15,149 nucleotides of DNA from JBBQSN01 sp038213835 (GCA_038213835.1 JBBQSN010000085.1:1-15149), one strand, 5' to 3'. Positions 1-7,098 are shown, numbered from the stretch's first letter. Numbers and translations: made by a program. Notes: generated by a model not told the origin, from the sequence alone.

Positions 1-172
1 CGTCGAGCTTGACGTCGGCGTCGCTCATGAGCAGGGCCTGCGCGTCGGTGTTGATGGCGATGAACTCCACGCCCTTCAGGCCGACGTCGATCATCCGGTT
101 GACGGCGTTGACACCGCCGCCGCCGACGCCGACGACCTTGATGACCGCCAGGTAGTTCTGCGGTGCTGCCAC
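1..172 (-). CDS. ftsZ: Cell division protein FtsZ, N-terminal 57 codons (cut by window edge)
   Basis: Tubulin-like GTPase that polymerises at mid-cell and organises the divisome. Only the first 57 codons are present and the reading frame runs off the left edge. The translation begins MAAPQNYLAVIKVVGVGGGG and continues through VNAVNRMIDVGLKGVEFIAI to NTDAQALLMSDADVKLD. It contains the first Rossmann strand, the glycine-rich nucleotide-contact segment GVGGGGVNAVNRM (about residues 15-27) and the NTDAQAL segment (about 41-47), all diagnostic for FtsZ. The start is a GTG at 172-170, chosen because the actinobacterial N-terminus MAAPQNYLAVIKV begins there and AGGAAGAGG lies just upstream. It is the last gene of the dcw run seen here and is separated from ftsQ by a 186-base leader, so it probably has its own transcription as well as read-through. 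Confidence 0.97.
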   Translation of the reverse strand, partial: MAAPQNYLAVIKVVGVGGGGVNAVNRMIDVGLKGVEFIAINTDAQALLMSDADVKLD

Positions 173-177
173 GGTGT

Positions 178-186
178 GCCTCTTCC
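178..186 (-). promoter_or_regulatory. Ribosome binding site of ftsZ
   Basis: On the minus strand AGGAAGAGG is followed by CACACC and then the GTG start codon. This purine-rich Shine-Dalgarno-like stretch supports the GTG start of ftsZ. It is one of the clearer ribosome binding sites in the window, as expected for a gene that is not translationally coupled to its upstream neighbour. Confidence 0.7.
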
Positions 187-187
187 T

Positions 188-229
188 GGGTGCTGGGGGT
201 CGTTGCGGGGGTTCTGCGGGGGTCCTGGG
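188..229 (+). other. G-run array (candidate G-quadruplex) on the ftsZ template strand
   Basis: On the plus strand, runs of 3, 5, 5, 5 and 3 G are separated by loops of 4, 7, 6 and 4 bases (runs at 188-190, 195-199, 207-211, 218-222, 227-229). This meets the usual G3+ N1-7 pattern for an intramolecular quadruplex. The G-rich strand is the template for ftsZ, so the mRNA leader carries the matching C-runs. Chance occurrence is not negligible in a GC-rich genome. Confidence 0.5.
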
Positions 230-235
230 ACCTTC

Positions 236-252
236 ACCCTCAACTAGAGGGT
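236..252 (-). repeat. Perfect inverted repeat in the ftsZ leader
   Basis: On the minus strand ACCCTC, then TAGTT, then GAGGGT: two perfectly complementary 6-base arms around a 5-base spacer. It starts immediately after the TATAAC hexamer, where a transcript might begin. It could be an operator for a dimeric regulator or a short 5' RNA hairpin. No U-run follows, so it is not a typical terminator. Confidence 0.7.
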
Positions 253-266
253 TATAGTTATGTCAA
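251..266 (-). promoter_or_regulatory. Putative ftsZ promoter segment (TTGACA / TATAAC)
   Basis: The minus strand reads TTGACATAACTATAAC in the most AT-rich part of an otherwise very GC-rich window. TTGACA matches a -35 consensus and TATAAC a -10 consensus, but they lie only 4 bases apart, so they cannot be the two halves of one sigma-70 promoter. Either TTGACA is a -35 whose weak -10 lies inside the downstream inverted repeat, or TATAAC is a -10 with a poor -35, or two promoters overlap. From memory, similar TTGACATAAC-type sequences occur ahead of ftsZ in other actinomycetes. I did not map a start site. Confidence 0.5.
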
Positions 267-358
267 CCTGCTGACCACACAGAAGTTAGGCGTCCGGCCG
301 TGGGGAACCATGCAGACACGCCGCGCGACGGCGAGATTTCCGACGCCGACCCCTGCTG

Positions 359-1549
359 TCAGCGGGTGACCGGGGTGCCGGGCGCGGAGACGTCGTAGAC
401 CTTCGCCGGGGTGGCGAGGAGCACCAGCAGGACGGCGGCCTTGCGGTCGGACTCGTCCGGGCTCCCCCACACCACCCGCGCCCCCGAGGCGAGGGCGAGC
501 TGCACCGAGTCGGGGGTGCCGGCCGTCGTGCCGGTGACCTGGTCGCTCAGCGCGGCGGGCAGCGCCTCGAGCACCCGGACAGCCGCGAGCAGGGCGTCGT
601 CGCCCGCGGTGACGGTCTCCGCGCTGACCACCGGGAGCCCGGTCGGCGGCTCGGCGACGAGCTCGACCGGGACGCCGGCGGCGTCGACCAAGGAGAACCC
701 GCCGGGATCGGGGACGGCCGCGACCGGGACCCGCTCGGTGACCCGGACCTCGACGGTCGAGGGCCACACCCGCAGCACCTGCACCGACTCCACCTCGGGG
801 AGCGCCTCGACCCGCGACCGGACGGCGTCGGCGTCCAGCCGGGACAGCGGCCGCCCGATCTCCGGGGCGACGAGCGCGTCGACCTCGGCCTGGGTGACGC
901 GGTCGGCCCCCACCAGCTGGACCTCGCGCGCGCTGAGCAACGGCGAGAAGCCCACCACCCATCCCACCAGGCCGAGCAGCGCGAGGAGGCCGAGCACCAC
1001 GGCCAGCGGCCGCCACGTCGTCCAGCGACGGTGTCGGGCGCGGGCCGCGAACCGTCCGACCGACCCGTTCGAGACGCGGTCGAGGTAGAGGGCCTGCAGG
1101 GCCCGGGTCCGCGAGGTGGCGGGCGTCATGGCGGGGAGCGCGGTCGGCACCGCGGTGGTGTCGGACCCCGCACCGGCCCGCGGCCGGGGTGCGGTGGGTC
1201 GGCCCGCACCGGGCGCGGACGTCCGCGGGGGCGAGGGACGCGTGCGCGTCCTCGCAGCACGGCCGGTCGCGCGGGACGGCGCCGTGGGCCGACCCGCGGC
1301 CCGGCGGGTGGCGGGCTTCGCAGCGCCGGGCTCCGGCGTCCCGGCGGCGAGCTCGGCTGTGGGCTTGGCTGTGGGCTCGGCTGCAGGCTTGGCTGCGGCG
1401 GGCCTTCTCCTCGCCGGCGTCGGCGCTGCCTGGGCCGGTGCCTGGATCGGTGCCTGGGCCGCTGCCTGGGCCGGCACCGTCGGCGGCGCACCGCGCCGGG
1501 CTGGCTCGGTGCGGGGACGGCGCACGGGCTGGGTGGGACGGGGGCTCAT
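359..1549 (-). CDS. ftsQ: Cell division protein FtsQ (POTRA domain), long disordered N-terminal tail
   Basis: Bitopic membrane protein that helps couple the divisome to FtsWI activation. The 396-residue product has a long Ala/Pro/Arg-rich cytoplasmic tail (about 1-180), a single transmembrane helix (about 181-201, PLAVVLGLLALLGLVGW), a POTRA domain (about 205-274, with LLSAREVQLVGADRV and VLRVWPSTVEVRVTERVPVA) and the FtsQ beta domain to the C-terminus. The ATG at 1549 overlaps the murC stop as ATGA and has GAGGGTGG upstream. A shorter start at Met141 would leave a more usual family length, but the overlap favours the longer form. The tail is encoded partly by two 12-bp tandem arrays, so it may vary between strains. 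Last gene before the ftsZ leader. Identity is firm; only the start is arguable. Confidence 0.95.
   Translation of the reverse strand: MSPRPTQPVRRPRTEPARRGAPPTVPAQAAAQAPIQAPAQAAPTPARRRPAAAKPAAEPTAKPTAELAAGTPEPGAAKPATRRAAGRPTAPSRATGRAARTRTRPSPPRTSAPGAGRPTAPRPRAGAGSDTTAVPTALPAMTPATSRTRALQALYLDRVSNGSVGRFAARARHRRWTTWRPLAVVLGLLALLGLVGWVVGFSPLLSAREVQLVGADRVTQAEVDALVAPEIGRPLSRLDADAVRSRVEALPEVESVQVLRVWPSTVEVRVTERVPVAAVPDPGGFSLVDAAGVPVELVAEPPTGLPVVSAETVTAGDDALLAAVRVLEALPAALSDQVTGTTAGTPDSVQLALASGARVVWGSPDESDRKAAVLLVLLATPAKVYDVSAPGTPVTR
1352..1399 (-). repeat. 12-bp minisatellite, four copies, inside ftsQ
   Basis: Four consecutive 12-base units on the plus strand (CTCGGCTGTGGG, CTTGGCTGTGGG, CTCGGCTGCAGG, CTTGGCTGCGGC). 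They keep the reading frame and encode FtsQ residues 51-66, AAAKPAAEPTAKPTAE. Copy-number change would lengthen or shorten the tail by four residues without a frameshift. Confidence 0.85.
1425..1472 (-). repeat. Second 12-bp minisatellite, four copies, inside ftsQ
   Basis: Four 12-base units on the plus strand (GCTGCCTGGGCC, GGTGCCTGGATC, GGTGCCTGGGCC, GCTGCCTGGGCC) encode about residues 27-42 of FtsQ, an Ala-Gln-Ala-Pro-type repeat. The unit differs from that of the array 25 bases away, so the two probably arose separately. Confidence 0.85.
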
Positions 1550-3042
1550 GGTTCGACCACCCTCGCGCTGCCGGGCGCGGGCCGCCCCTGGTCGAGCAGG
1601 GCGAGCACCTCCCGGCCGATCATCGTGACGTCCCCCGCACCGACCGTGAGCACGAGGTCGCCAGGGCGCGCGCGGCCGGCCACCTCGGCCGGGACGGCGG
1701 ACCAGCTCGGCACGTAGGCGACCCGGCCGTCCGGCAGCGTGACCTCGTCGGCGACCAGCGCACCGGTCACACCGGGGACGGCGTCCTCGCGGGCGGCGTA
1801 CACGTCCATCACGACGACCTCGTCGGCCCCCGACAGGGCCCGGCCGAACTCGGCGGCGAACGACAGGGTCCGGCTGTACAGGTGCGGCTGGAAGACCACG
1901 AGCAGCCGTCCGGTGCCGGCGACCTGGCGCCCGGTGGCCACGGCGGCGGCGACCTTCGCCGGGTTGTGGGCGTAGTCGTCGTAGACCCGCACACCGGCCG
2001 CCTCGCCGCGGGCCTCGAACCTGCGTCGGGTGCCGGTGAAGGCCGCCAGGCCCTCGCGCGCCGGACCGGCGCCGATGCCCAGCACGCGGGCGGCGACGTA
2101 GGCGCCGGCGGCGTCCAGCACGTTGTGCAGGCCCGGCACCTGCAGCCAGGTCTCGGGCCCGGCGGTGGCGTCGCCGCCGAGCGGGGCGGGTCCCGAGCGC
2201 TCGCGCAGGGTGAAGCGGGAGCGACCCTCGACCAGCCGGACGCCCTCGATGACGACGTCGGACCCGGGGTCGGTGCCCCAGGTGACGACGCGACGGCCGA
2301 GGTCCCGCGAGCGCTGCGCGAGCGCGGCCGAGCCCGGGTCGTCGGCGCAGGCGACCAGGGTGCCCGCGGGTCCGAGCCGGTCGGCGAACGCCTCGAACGC
2401 CTCGACCACCTTCTCGGCGGTGCCGTAGTGGTCGAGGTGATCGGCCTGAACGTTCGTGACGACCGAGACCTCGGGGGTGTAGACCAGGAACGAGGAGTCG
2501 GACTCGTCGGCCTCCGCGACGAAGACCTCCCCCGACCCGGCGTGGCCGTTGGTGCCGGCGCCGACGAGCTCGCCGCCGAGCGCGAACGAGGGGTCACGAC
2601 CGGCCACCTGCAGCAGGACGGTGAGCATCGACGACGTCGTGGTCTTGCCGTTCGTACCCGCGACGGCCACGGCTCGGTGCGCGAGCATCAGCGACTGCAG
2701 CGCCTGGGACCGGTGCAGCACGGTCAGCCCGGCCTCGCGGGCGGCGACCAGCTCGGGGTTGTCGGCCCGGATCGCCGACGACGCCACCACCGTGCGGACG
2801 CCCTCGAGCCGTGCGGCCTCGAAGCCGACCTCGACCCGGGCCCCGACGGCGCGCAGCGCCTCCAGGACGGGGACGTCCTTGCCGTCGCTGCCGGAGACGG
2901 CCAGGCCGCGGGCCAGCATGATCCGGGCGATGCCCGACATGCCGATGCCGCCGATGCCGAGAAAGTGCAGCGGCGCGAGCTCCTCGGCCGGTCGGACCTC
3001 GGTCGCGAGGTCGAACGGGGTGCTGATGGCTCGCTCGCTCAT
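1546..3042 (-). CDS. murC: UDP-N-acetylmuramate--L-alanine ligase MurC
   Basis: Cytoplasmic ATP-dependent ligase that adds L-alanine to UDP-MurNAc, the first stem-peptide step. The 498-residue product is of normal family length with three Mur ligase domains. The N-terminal UDP-binding domain has HFLGIGGIGMSGIA (about 26-39). The central ATPase domain has the P-loop GTNGKTTT (129-136), EADESD (177-182) and DHLDHYG (201-207). The C-terminal domain has DDYAHNP (355-361), FQPHLYSRT (384-392) and GAGDVTMIG (468-476). The ATG at 3042 overlaps the murG stop as ATGA with GGGGGTG upstream. The frame stays open further upstream, but that part lies inside murG and is a shadow. The stop overlaps the ftsQ start, so coupled translation with both neighbours is likely. 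Confidence 0.98.
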   Translation of the reverse strand: MSERAISTPFDLATEVRPAEELAPLHFLGIGGIGMSGIARIMLARGLAVSGSDGKDVPVLEALRAVGARVEVGFEAARLEGVRTVVASSAIRADNPELVAAREAGLTVLHRSQALQSLMLAHRAVAVAGTNGKTTTSSMLTVLLQVAGRDPSFALGGELVGAGTNGHAGSGEVFVAEADESDSSFLVYTPEVSVVTNVQADHLDHYGTAEKVVEAFEAFADRLGPAGTLVACADDPGSAALAQRSRDLGRRVVTWGTDPGSDVVIEGVRLVEGRSRFTLRERSGPAPLGGDATAGPETWLQVPGLHNVLDAAGAYVAARVLGIGAGPAREGLAAFTGTRRRFEARGEAAGVRVYDDYAHNPAKVAAAVATGRQVAGTGRLLVVFQPHLYSRTLSFAAEFGRALSGADEVVVMDVYAAREDAVPGVTGALVADEVTLPDGRVAYVPSWSAVPAEVAGRARPGDLVLTVGAGDVTMIGREVLALLDQGRPAPGSARVVEP

Positions 3043-4217
3043 CGGGCACCCCCGACGGCGGCGTCCCGGCGAGGACGGGACGCGGCGGCCTCGTGCACGA
3101 GGTCGGCCAGCCGCTCGTCGGCGTCGAGCACCGCGGTGCCGAGCGCGGCGTCGGCCATCGCCTTCAGCCGGGCGGGGTCGCCGAGGAGGGGGATCACGGT
3201 GGCGCGCAGCCGGTCGGCGGTGAGGTCGGCGTCGTCGACCAGCAGCCCCCCGCCTGCGGCGACCACCGGCCCGGCGTTGAGCCGCTGCTCGCCGTTGCCG
3301 ATCGGCAGCGGGACGTAGACCGCCGGCAGGCCCACCGTCGTGATCTCGCAGACGGTGCTGGCCCCGGCCCTGCACAGCACGAGATCGGCTGCGGCGTAGG
3401 CGAGGTCCATCCGGTCGCTGTACTCGCGGATCACGTACCGGGCCGACGAGGCGGACGGGCCCGGCTGCTCGGGGACCGCCTTGCCGTCGCCGGTGAGGTG
3501 CAGCACGCCGGCGCCGGCGGCGAGCAGGTCGCGACCGGCCGCGTGCACCGCCTCGTTGAGCCGCTGCGCGCCGAGGGAACCGCCAGTCACGAGCAGCGTG
3601 GGCGCGTCGGGGTCGAGGCCGAAGTGCCCGCGGGCCTCGGCGCGCAGCGCCGCCCGGTCCAGCTGCGAGACCTCGCGCCGCAACGGCATGCCGAGCCGGA
3701 CCGCGTGCGGCAGCCGGGTGCCCTCGAAGGTGGTGGCGACGAAGCGGGTCAGGCGCGCGCCGAGCCGGTTGGCCACACCGGCCCGGGTGTTCTGCTCGTG
3801 CACCACGATCGGGACGCCGAGCCGCCGCGCCGCCAGGTAGGCGGGCGGGCTGACGTACCCGCCCATGCCCACGACGACATCGGCCCCGGCCTCGGTGATC
3901 GCACGGGCAGCGGCCTCCACCGCACCCTTGAGCCGTCCGGGGACGCGGAGCAGGTCGACCCCGAGCCCGCGTGGCAGCGGCACCTTGGCGATCGTGACGA
4001 GCCGGTAGCCGCGCTGCGGCACCAACCTCGACTCCAGCCCCTCCGCCGTGCCGAGCGCGGTGATCCGGGTGGCGGGGTCGCGGCGCACGAGCGCGTCGGC
4101 GAGGGCGAGCATCGGGCTGACGTGCCCCGCGGACCCGCCGCCGGCGAGCAGCACCGAGAGGGCACGACCGCTGGCGGCGCCGTCGGAGGCACCGGTCGGT
4201 GCCGCCGGGTCGCTCAT
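3039..4217 (-). CDS. murG: UDP-GlcNAc:lipid I GlcNAc transferase MurG
   Basis: Membrane-associated GT-B glycosyltransferase that adds GlcNAc to lipid I to make lipid II on the inner face of the membrane. The 392-residue product has the N-terminal glycine loop GGGSAGHVSP (26-35), a second glycine-rich segment VVGMGGYVSPPAYL (115-128), HEQN (140-143), the interdomain GGSLGAQRLN (212-221), the UDP-GlcNAc-binding RAGASTVCE (283-291, in place of the commoner R-S-G-A-x-T) and PLPIGNGEQRLNA (303-315), the actinobacterial version of the signature. The ATG at 4217 overlaps the ftsW stop as ATGA, and the MurG stop overlaps the murC start the same way. The Shine-Dalgarno is weak, consistent with re-initiation after ftsW. 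Confidence 0.98.
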   Translation of the reverse strand: MSDPAAPTGASDGAASGRALSVLLAGGGSAGHVSPMLALADALVRRDPATRITALGTAEGLESRLVPQRGYRLVTIAKVPLPRGLGVDLLRVPGRLKGAVEAAARAITEAGADVVVGMGGYVSPPAYLAARRLGVPIVVHEQNTRAGVANRLGARLTRFVATTFEGTRLPHAVRLGMPLRREVSQLDRAALRAEARGHFGLDPDAPTLLVTGGSLGAQRLNEAVHAAGRDLLAAGAGVLHLTGDGKAVPEQPGPSASSARYVIREYSDRMDLAYAAADLVLCRAGASTVCEITTVGLPAVYVPLPIGNGEQRLNAGPVVAAGGGLLVDDADLTADRLRATVIPLLGDPARLKAMADAALGTAVLDADERLADLVHEAAASRPRRDAAVGGAR

Positions 4218-5497
4218 CGTCGGCCCCGGGCGTCGCTCCCCCGCCCGGCCGACCCCCGCGAGCCAACGACGGCCAGGGACCGGCGGACGACGCCCGCGCG
4301 GGCAGCCAGGGCGTCATCGGCACCCGGCTCCTGCCGGGCGAACGCCAGCACCATGCCGAGCCCCATCAGCGTCGTGATCAGCGCCGAACCTCCGCTGGAG
4401 ACCAGCGGCAGCGGGACGCCGATGACGGGCAGCAGACCGAGGACCACCCCGACGTTGACCAGCCCCTGCCCGACCACCCACGCGATGACACCGGCCGTGG
4501 CGATCTTGACGAACGGGTCCTCGTGCCGCTGGACGACGCGAAGCCCCGCCACGCAGATCACGGCGAGCAGGCCCAGCACCGCGAGGGTCCCGGGCAGGCC
4601 GAGCTCCTCGCCGATGATCGCGTAGATGAAGTCGTTGTGGGCCTCCGGCAGCCAGGACCACTTCTCCCGGCTGGCGCCGAGGCCGACACCCCACCAGCCG
4701 CCCGAGGCCAGCGCCCACTCGCCGTGGATGGGCTGCAGGCAGATGCCGTACCGGTCCGCGCACTCCCCTGACAACCAGGCCCCCACGCGCTCCATCCGGT
4801 TCGCGGACGACGTCACCAGCGCCGACGCGACGGCGCCCGCTGCCACGGCGCCCAGGACGAACATCCGCGCGCGGACGCCGGCGACGAAGAGCATCACGGC
4901 CACGATGAGCATGAGCACCAGGCCGGTGCCGAGGTCCTTGCCCAGCAGGACGAGCCCGAGGACGCCGCCGGCCACGATGCCGACGGGGACCACGACATGC
5001 TGCCACTGGGCGAGCAGCGGGCCCTTGCGGGCCAGGACGACGGCGCACCAGAGCACGAGGGTGACCTTGAGCAGCTCGGACGGCTGCGCCCGGATCCCCG
5101 CGACCTCGATCCAGTTCAGGTTGCCGCCGACGTCGACGCCCTGGGGTTTTAACACCTGGCGGGGGGCCCCGACCGCGCCGGCCAGGGCCGGCCAGGCGAG
5201 CAGCTTCCAGGTGCGGATGCTCAACCGGCTCAGGCCCCACATCAGGGGCAGCCCGATCGCCGCGAACACAGCCTGGCGCGAGAACACCGAGAACGGCGAG
5301 CCGCTGGCCGCGATCGAGGTGACCGAGGACGACGACAGCACCATCACCAGGCCGAAGACCACGAGGGTCAGGACGGCGCCGAGCAGCAGGTAGTAGCTGG
5401 TGGCCGGGGTCTCCCACCGGGCCAGCCGCCGGCCCAGCCGCGAGACGGTGCCCCTCAGCCCGGGGTCGTCGGTGCGCTCGGGGGTGCTGACCGCCAT
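4214..5497 (-). CDS. ftsW: Septal peptidoglycan polymerase FtsW (SEDS family)
   Basis: Polytopic SEDS glycosyltransferase that polymerises lipid II at the septum with FtsI. The 427-residue product has about ten hydrophobic helices. Family signatures are IRAQPSELLK (135-144), GKDLGTGLVL (186-195), ALASGGWWGVGLGASREKW (262-280), AHNDFIYAIIGEELG (286-300) with D289 at the position of the catalytic Asp, and PLVSSGGSALI (364-374). The extracytoplasmic loop carries two cysteines (246, 253). The ATG at 5497 shares one base with the murD stop (TGATG). Residues 111-119 are odd: a hydrophobic segment of the third helix is replaced by APRQVLKPQ, with adjacent rare TTA and AAA codons, which may be a sequence error. 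Identity is firm. Confidence 0.97.
   Translation of the reverse strand: MAVSTPERTDDPGLRGTVSRLGRRLARWETPATSYYLLLGAVLTLVVFGLVMVLSSSSVTSIAASGSPFSVFSRQAVFAAIGLPLMWGLSRLSIRTWKLLAWPALAGAVGAPRQVLKPQGVDVGGNLNWIEVAGIRAQPSELLKVTLVLWCAVVLARKGPLLAQWQHVVVPVGIVAGGVLGLVLLGKDLGTGLVLMLIVAVMLFVAGVRARMFVLGAVAAGAVASALVTSSANRMERVGAWLSGECADRYGICLQPIHGEWALASGGWWGVGLGASREKWSWLPEAHNDFIYAIIGEELGLPGTLAVLGLLAVICVAGLRVVQRHEDPFVKIATAGVIAWVVGQGLVNVGVVLGLLPVIGVPLPLVSSGGSALITTLMGLGMVLAFARQEPGADDALAARAGVVRRSLAVVGSRGSAGRGSDARGRR
5141..5167 (-). other. Anomalous nine-codon patch in ftsW transmembrane helix 3
   Basis: Codons GCC CCC CGC CAG GTG TTA plus AAA CCC CAG encode APRQVLKPQ, where FtsW proteins normally continue a hydrophobic helix before the G-V-x-V-x-G-x-x-x-W-I loop. 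The reading frame is correct on both sides. On reading the window I find no other in-frame TTA or AAA codon in any gene. The stretch also holds G6, C4 and T4 homopolymers on the plus strand. A local assembly or base-call error is as likely as real divergence. Confidence 0.5.
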
Positions 5498-7098
5498 CAG
5501 GGGGCCCCCGCCGTCGGGCCGTCGGTGCCGTCGGTGCCGTCGGGCTCGTCCGGCCCGGTCACGGCGTCCTCGTCGAACAGCGCCGCGAGCGACTCGACGT
5601 GGGTGCGGACGGCACGGGCGAAGGCGTCGCCGCGCTGGCCGTACGAGACGAACTGGTCCATCGATGCCGAGGCCGGCGCGAGCAGCACGACGTCGCCGGG
5701 CCGGGCGAGCGCGGCGGCGGACTCGACGGCGCGGGTCATCACGGTGTCGGCGGCGGACATGCCGACAGTCTCGGCGTGCTCGACCTCGACCACCGGGACA
5801 TCCGGCGCGTGTCGTGAAAGAGCCTCGCGCAGCGACGCCCTGTCGAGCCCGATCAGCACCACGCCGCGAAGCCGAGAAGCGTTGTGCCGCACCAGGTCGT
5901 CGAACTCCGCCCCCTTGGCCAGACCACCGGCGACCCAGACGACGTGCTCGAAGGCGCGCAGCGAGGCCGCCGCCGCGTGCGGGTTGGTGGCCTTGGAGTC
6001 GTCGACCCACGTGACCTGCTCGGCCGTGGTGACGGTGGTGATCCGGTGCGGCTCGGGACGCATGCCCCACAGGCCGTCTCGCACGGCCAACGTCGAGACG
6101 CCGTGGGCACGTGCCAGGGCCGCGGCCGCGAGCGCGTTCTGGACCGTGTGGGGCGCGACCACGCCGCCGCCCGCGTGCCGCAGGTCCTCCAGCGTCGCGA
6201 GCTCGACCGCGCTGTGCCGACGCTCCGCGACGAACGCCCTGTCGCACAGCACGTCGTCGACGACACCGAGCATCGACAGGCCCGGTACCCCCGTGGTGAA
6301 GCCGATCGCCCGCGCGCCGTCGACGACGTCGGCGTCCCGGACCATCTGCTCGGTCGCCTCGTCCTGGACGTTGTAGACGCAGGCCCGCTCGGTGCTCGCG
6401 TACACGCGGGCCTTGGCGTCGCGGTAGGCCTGGTACGAGCCGTGCCAGTCGACGTGGTCGGGCGCGAGGTTGAGGCACGCGCTGGCCTGCGGGCGCAGCG
6501 AGGACGACCAGTGCAGCTGGAAGCTGGAGAGCTCGACCGCCAGGACGTCGTACCCCTGCGGGCCGACGACGGCTTGCAGCAGCGGCGTGCCGACGTTGCC
6601 GACCGCGAGGGCCCGGCGGCCGGACGCCAGCAGCATCGCCTCGAGCATCTTCACCGCGGTGGTCTTGCCGTTGGTGCCGGTGATCGTGAGCCAGGGCGCC
6701 GCTCCCGTGCGCGGCCGGAGCCGCCAGGCCAGCTCGACCTCGCCCCACACCGGGACGCCGGCCGTGGCGGCGCCGAGCAGCATCGGCGCGTCGGGACGCC
6801 AGCCGGGAGAGGTGAGGACGAGGTCGGGCCCGCGTCCGGCCACCTCGGGCAGCCGGGCCGACGACCCGGGGCCGAGCAGGGTCACGCCGCCGAGGACGTC
6901 GACCAGCTCGGCGTCGCGGGCGATCTGCTCCCCGTGACCGGGGTCGGCGGGCGAGCGCTCGTCGACGACCACGACAGCGGCCCCGCGCTGCAGGAGGGCG
7001 TCGGCCGCGGCGAACCCGGAGATGCCGAGACCCGCCACCACCACGCGCAGGCCGTCCCAGTCGGCGTCGGCGTGGTCGAGACCGTGCGCGTCCCTCAC
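5497..7098 (-). CDS. murD: UDP-MurNAc-L-alanine--D-glutamate ligase MurD
   Basis: Cytoplasmic ATP-dependent ligase that adds D-glutamate to UDP-MurNAc-L-Ala. The 533-residue product is somewhat longer than usual. The N-terminal domain has VVVAGLGISGFAAADAL (19-35). The central domain has the P-loop GTNGKTT (141-147), DHVDWHGSYQAYRDAKARVY (214-233) with K229 at the carbamylated-lysine position, and HTVQNALAA (317-325). The C-terminal domain has VDDSKATNPHA (365-375) and LAPASASMDQF (473-483). An acidic low-complexity tail, DEPDGTDGTDG, ends the protein and is probably not catalytic. The GTG at 7098 lies 25 bases after the mraY stop with only a weak Shine-Dalgarno (about CCGGACGG), the single break in the chain of overlaps. 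The N-terminal ten residues before the Rossmann strand are therefore less certain. Confidence 0.97.
   Translation of the reverse strand: MRDAHGLDHADADWDGLRVVVAGLGISGFAAADALLQRGAAVVVVDERSPADPGHGEQIARDAELVDVLGGVTLLGPGSSARLPEVAGRGPDLVLTSPGWRPDAPMLLGAATAGVPVWGEVELAWRLRPRTGAAPWLTITGTNGKTTAVKMLEAMLLASGRRALAVGNVGTPLLQAVVGPQGYDVLAVELSSFQLHWSSSLRPQASACLNLAPDHVDWHGSYQAYRDAKARVYASTERACVYNVQDEATEQMVRDADVVDGARAIGFTTGVPGLSMLGVVDDVLCDRAFVAERRHSAVELATLEDLRHAGGGVVAPHTVQNALAAAALARAHGVSTLAVRDGLWGMRPEPHRITTVTTAEQVTWVDDSKATNPHAAAASLRAFEHVVWVAGGLAKGAEFDDLVRHNASRLRGVVLIGLDRASLREALSRHAPDVPVVEVEHAETVGMSAADTVMTRAVESAAALARPGDVVLLAPASASMDQFVSYGQRGDAFARAVRTHVESLAALFDEDAVTGPDEPDGTDGTDGPTAGAP

Larger units (their letters stand above)
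173..358 (-). other. ftsQ-ftsZ intergenic leader
   Basis: This is the only sizeable non-coding stretch in the window. Read on the minus strand from the ftsQ stop it holds, in order: about 65 GC-rich bases with nothing recognised, an AT-rich segment with TTGACA and TATAAC hexamers (about 251-290), a perfect 6-bp inverted repeat (236-252), a C-run array (188-229) and the ftsZ ribosome binding site. No intrinsic terminator with a U-run is seen after ftsQ, so read-through from the cluster into ftsZ is likely. Multiple promoters ahead of ftsZ are known in Streptomyces and Corynebacterium; a separate ftsZ promoter here is inference. Confidence 0.8.

Noticed and set aside
221..232. GGTCC-TG-GGACC short inverted repeat in the ftsZ leader
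   Set aside because: The 2-base loop leaves an effective stem of about four pairs with no U-run; too weak to call a terminator or operator.
258..311. 17-residue minus-strand ORF (MVPHGRTPNFCVVSRLT) ending in the ftsZ promoter segment, a possible leader peptide
   Set aside because: No convincing ribosome binding site, no regulatory codon run, and its stop lies within the putative promoter so it would be absent from most ftsZ transcripts.
1189..3318. Long plus-strand open frame of 709 codons, and similar ones at 3093-4625, 5884-7215, 7022-8680, 8392-10209, 9807-11603 and 12032-13582
   Set aside because: They lie opposite murC, murG, murD, mraY, murF, murE and ftsI, have no recognisable domains and show the Arg/Gly/Ala-biased composition of antisense frames in GC-rich DNA.
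1546..4323. Apparent 925-codon open frame that could suggest a murG-murC fusion
   Set aside because: The upstream half is the wrong frame over murG. The genuine MurC sequence starts at the ATG at 3042, and MurG is complete in its own frame with its own stop.
5500..5509. GGGGGCCCCC palindrome just before the ftsW start
   Set aside because: It is part of the last MurD codons (Gly-Ala-Pro) and is easily explained by composition; the hairpin would have only a 3-bp stem.
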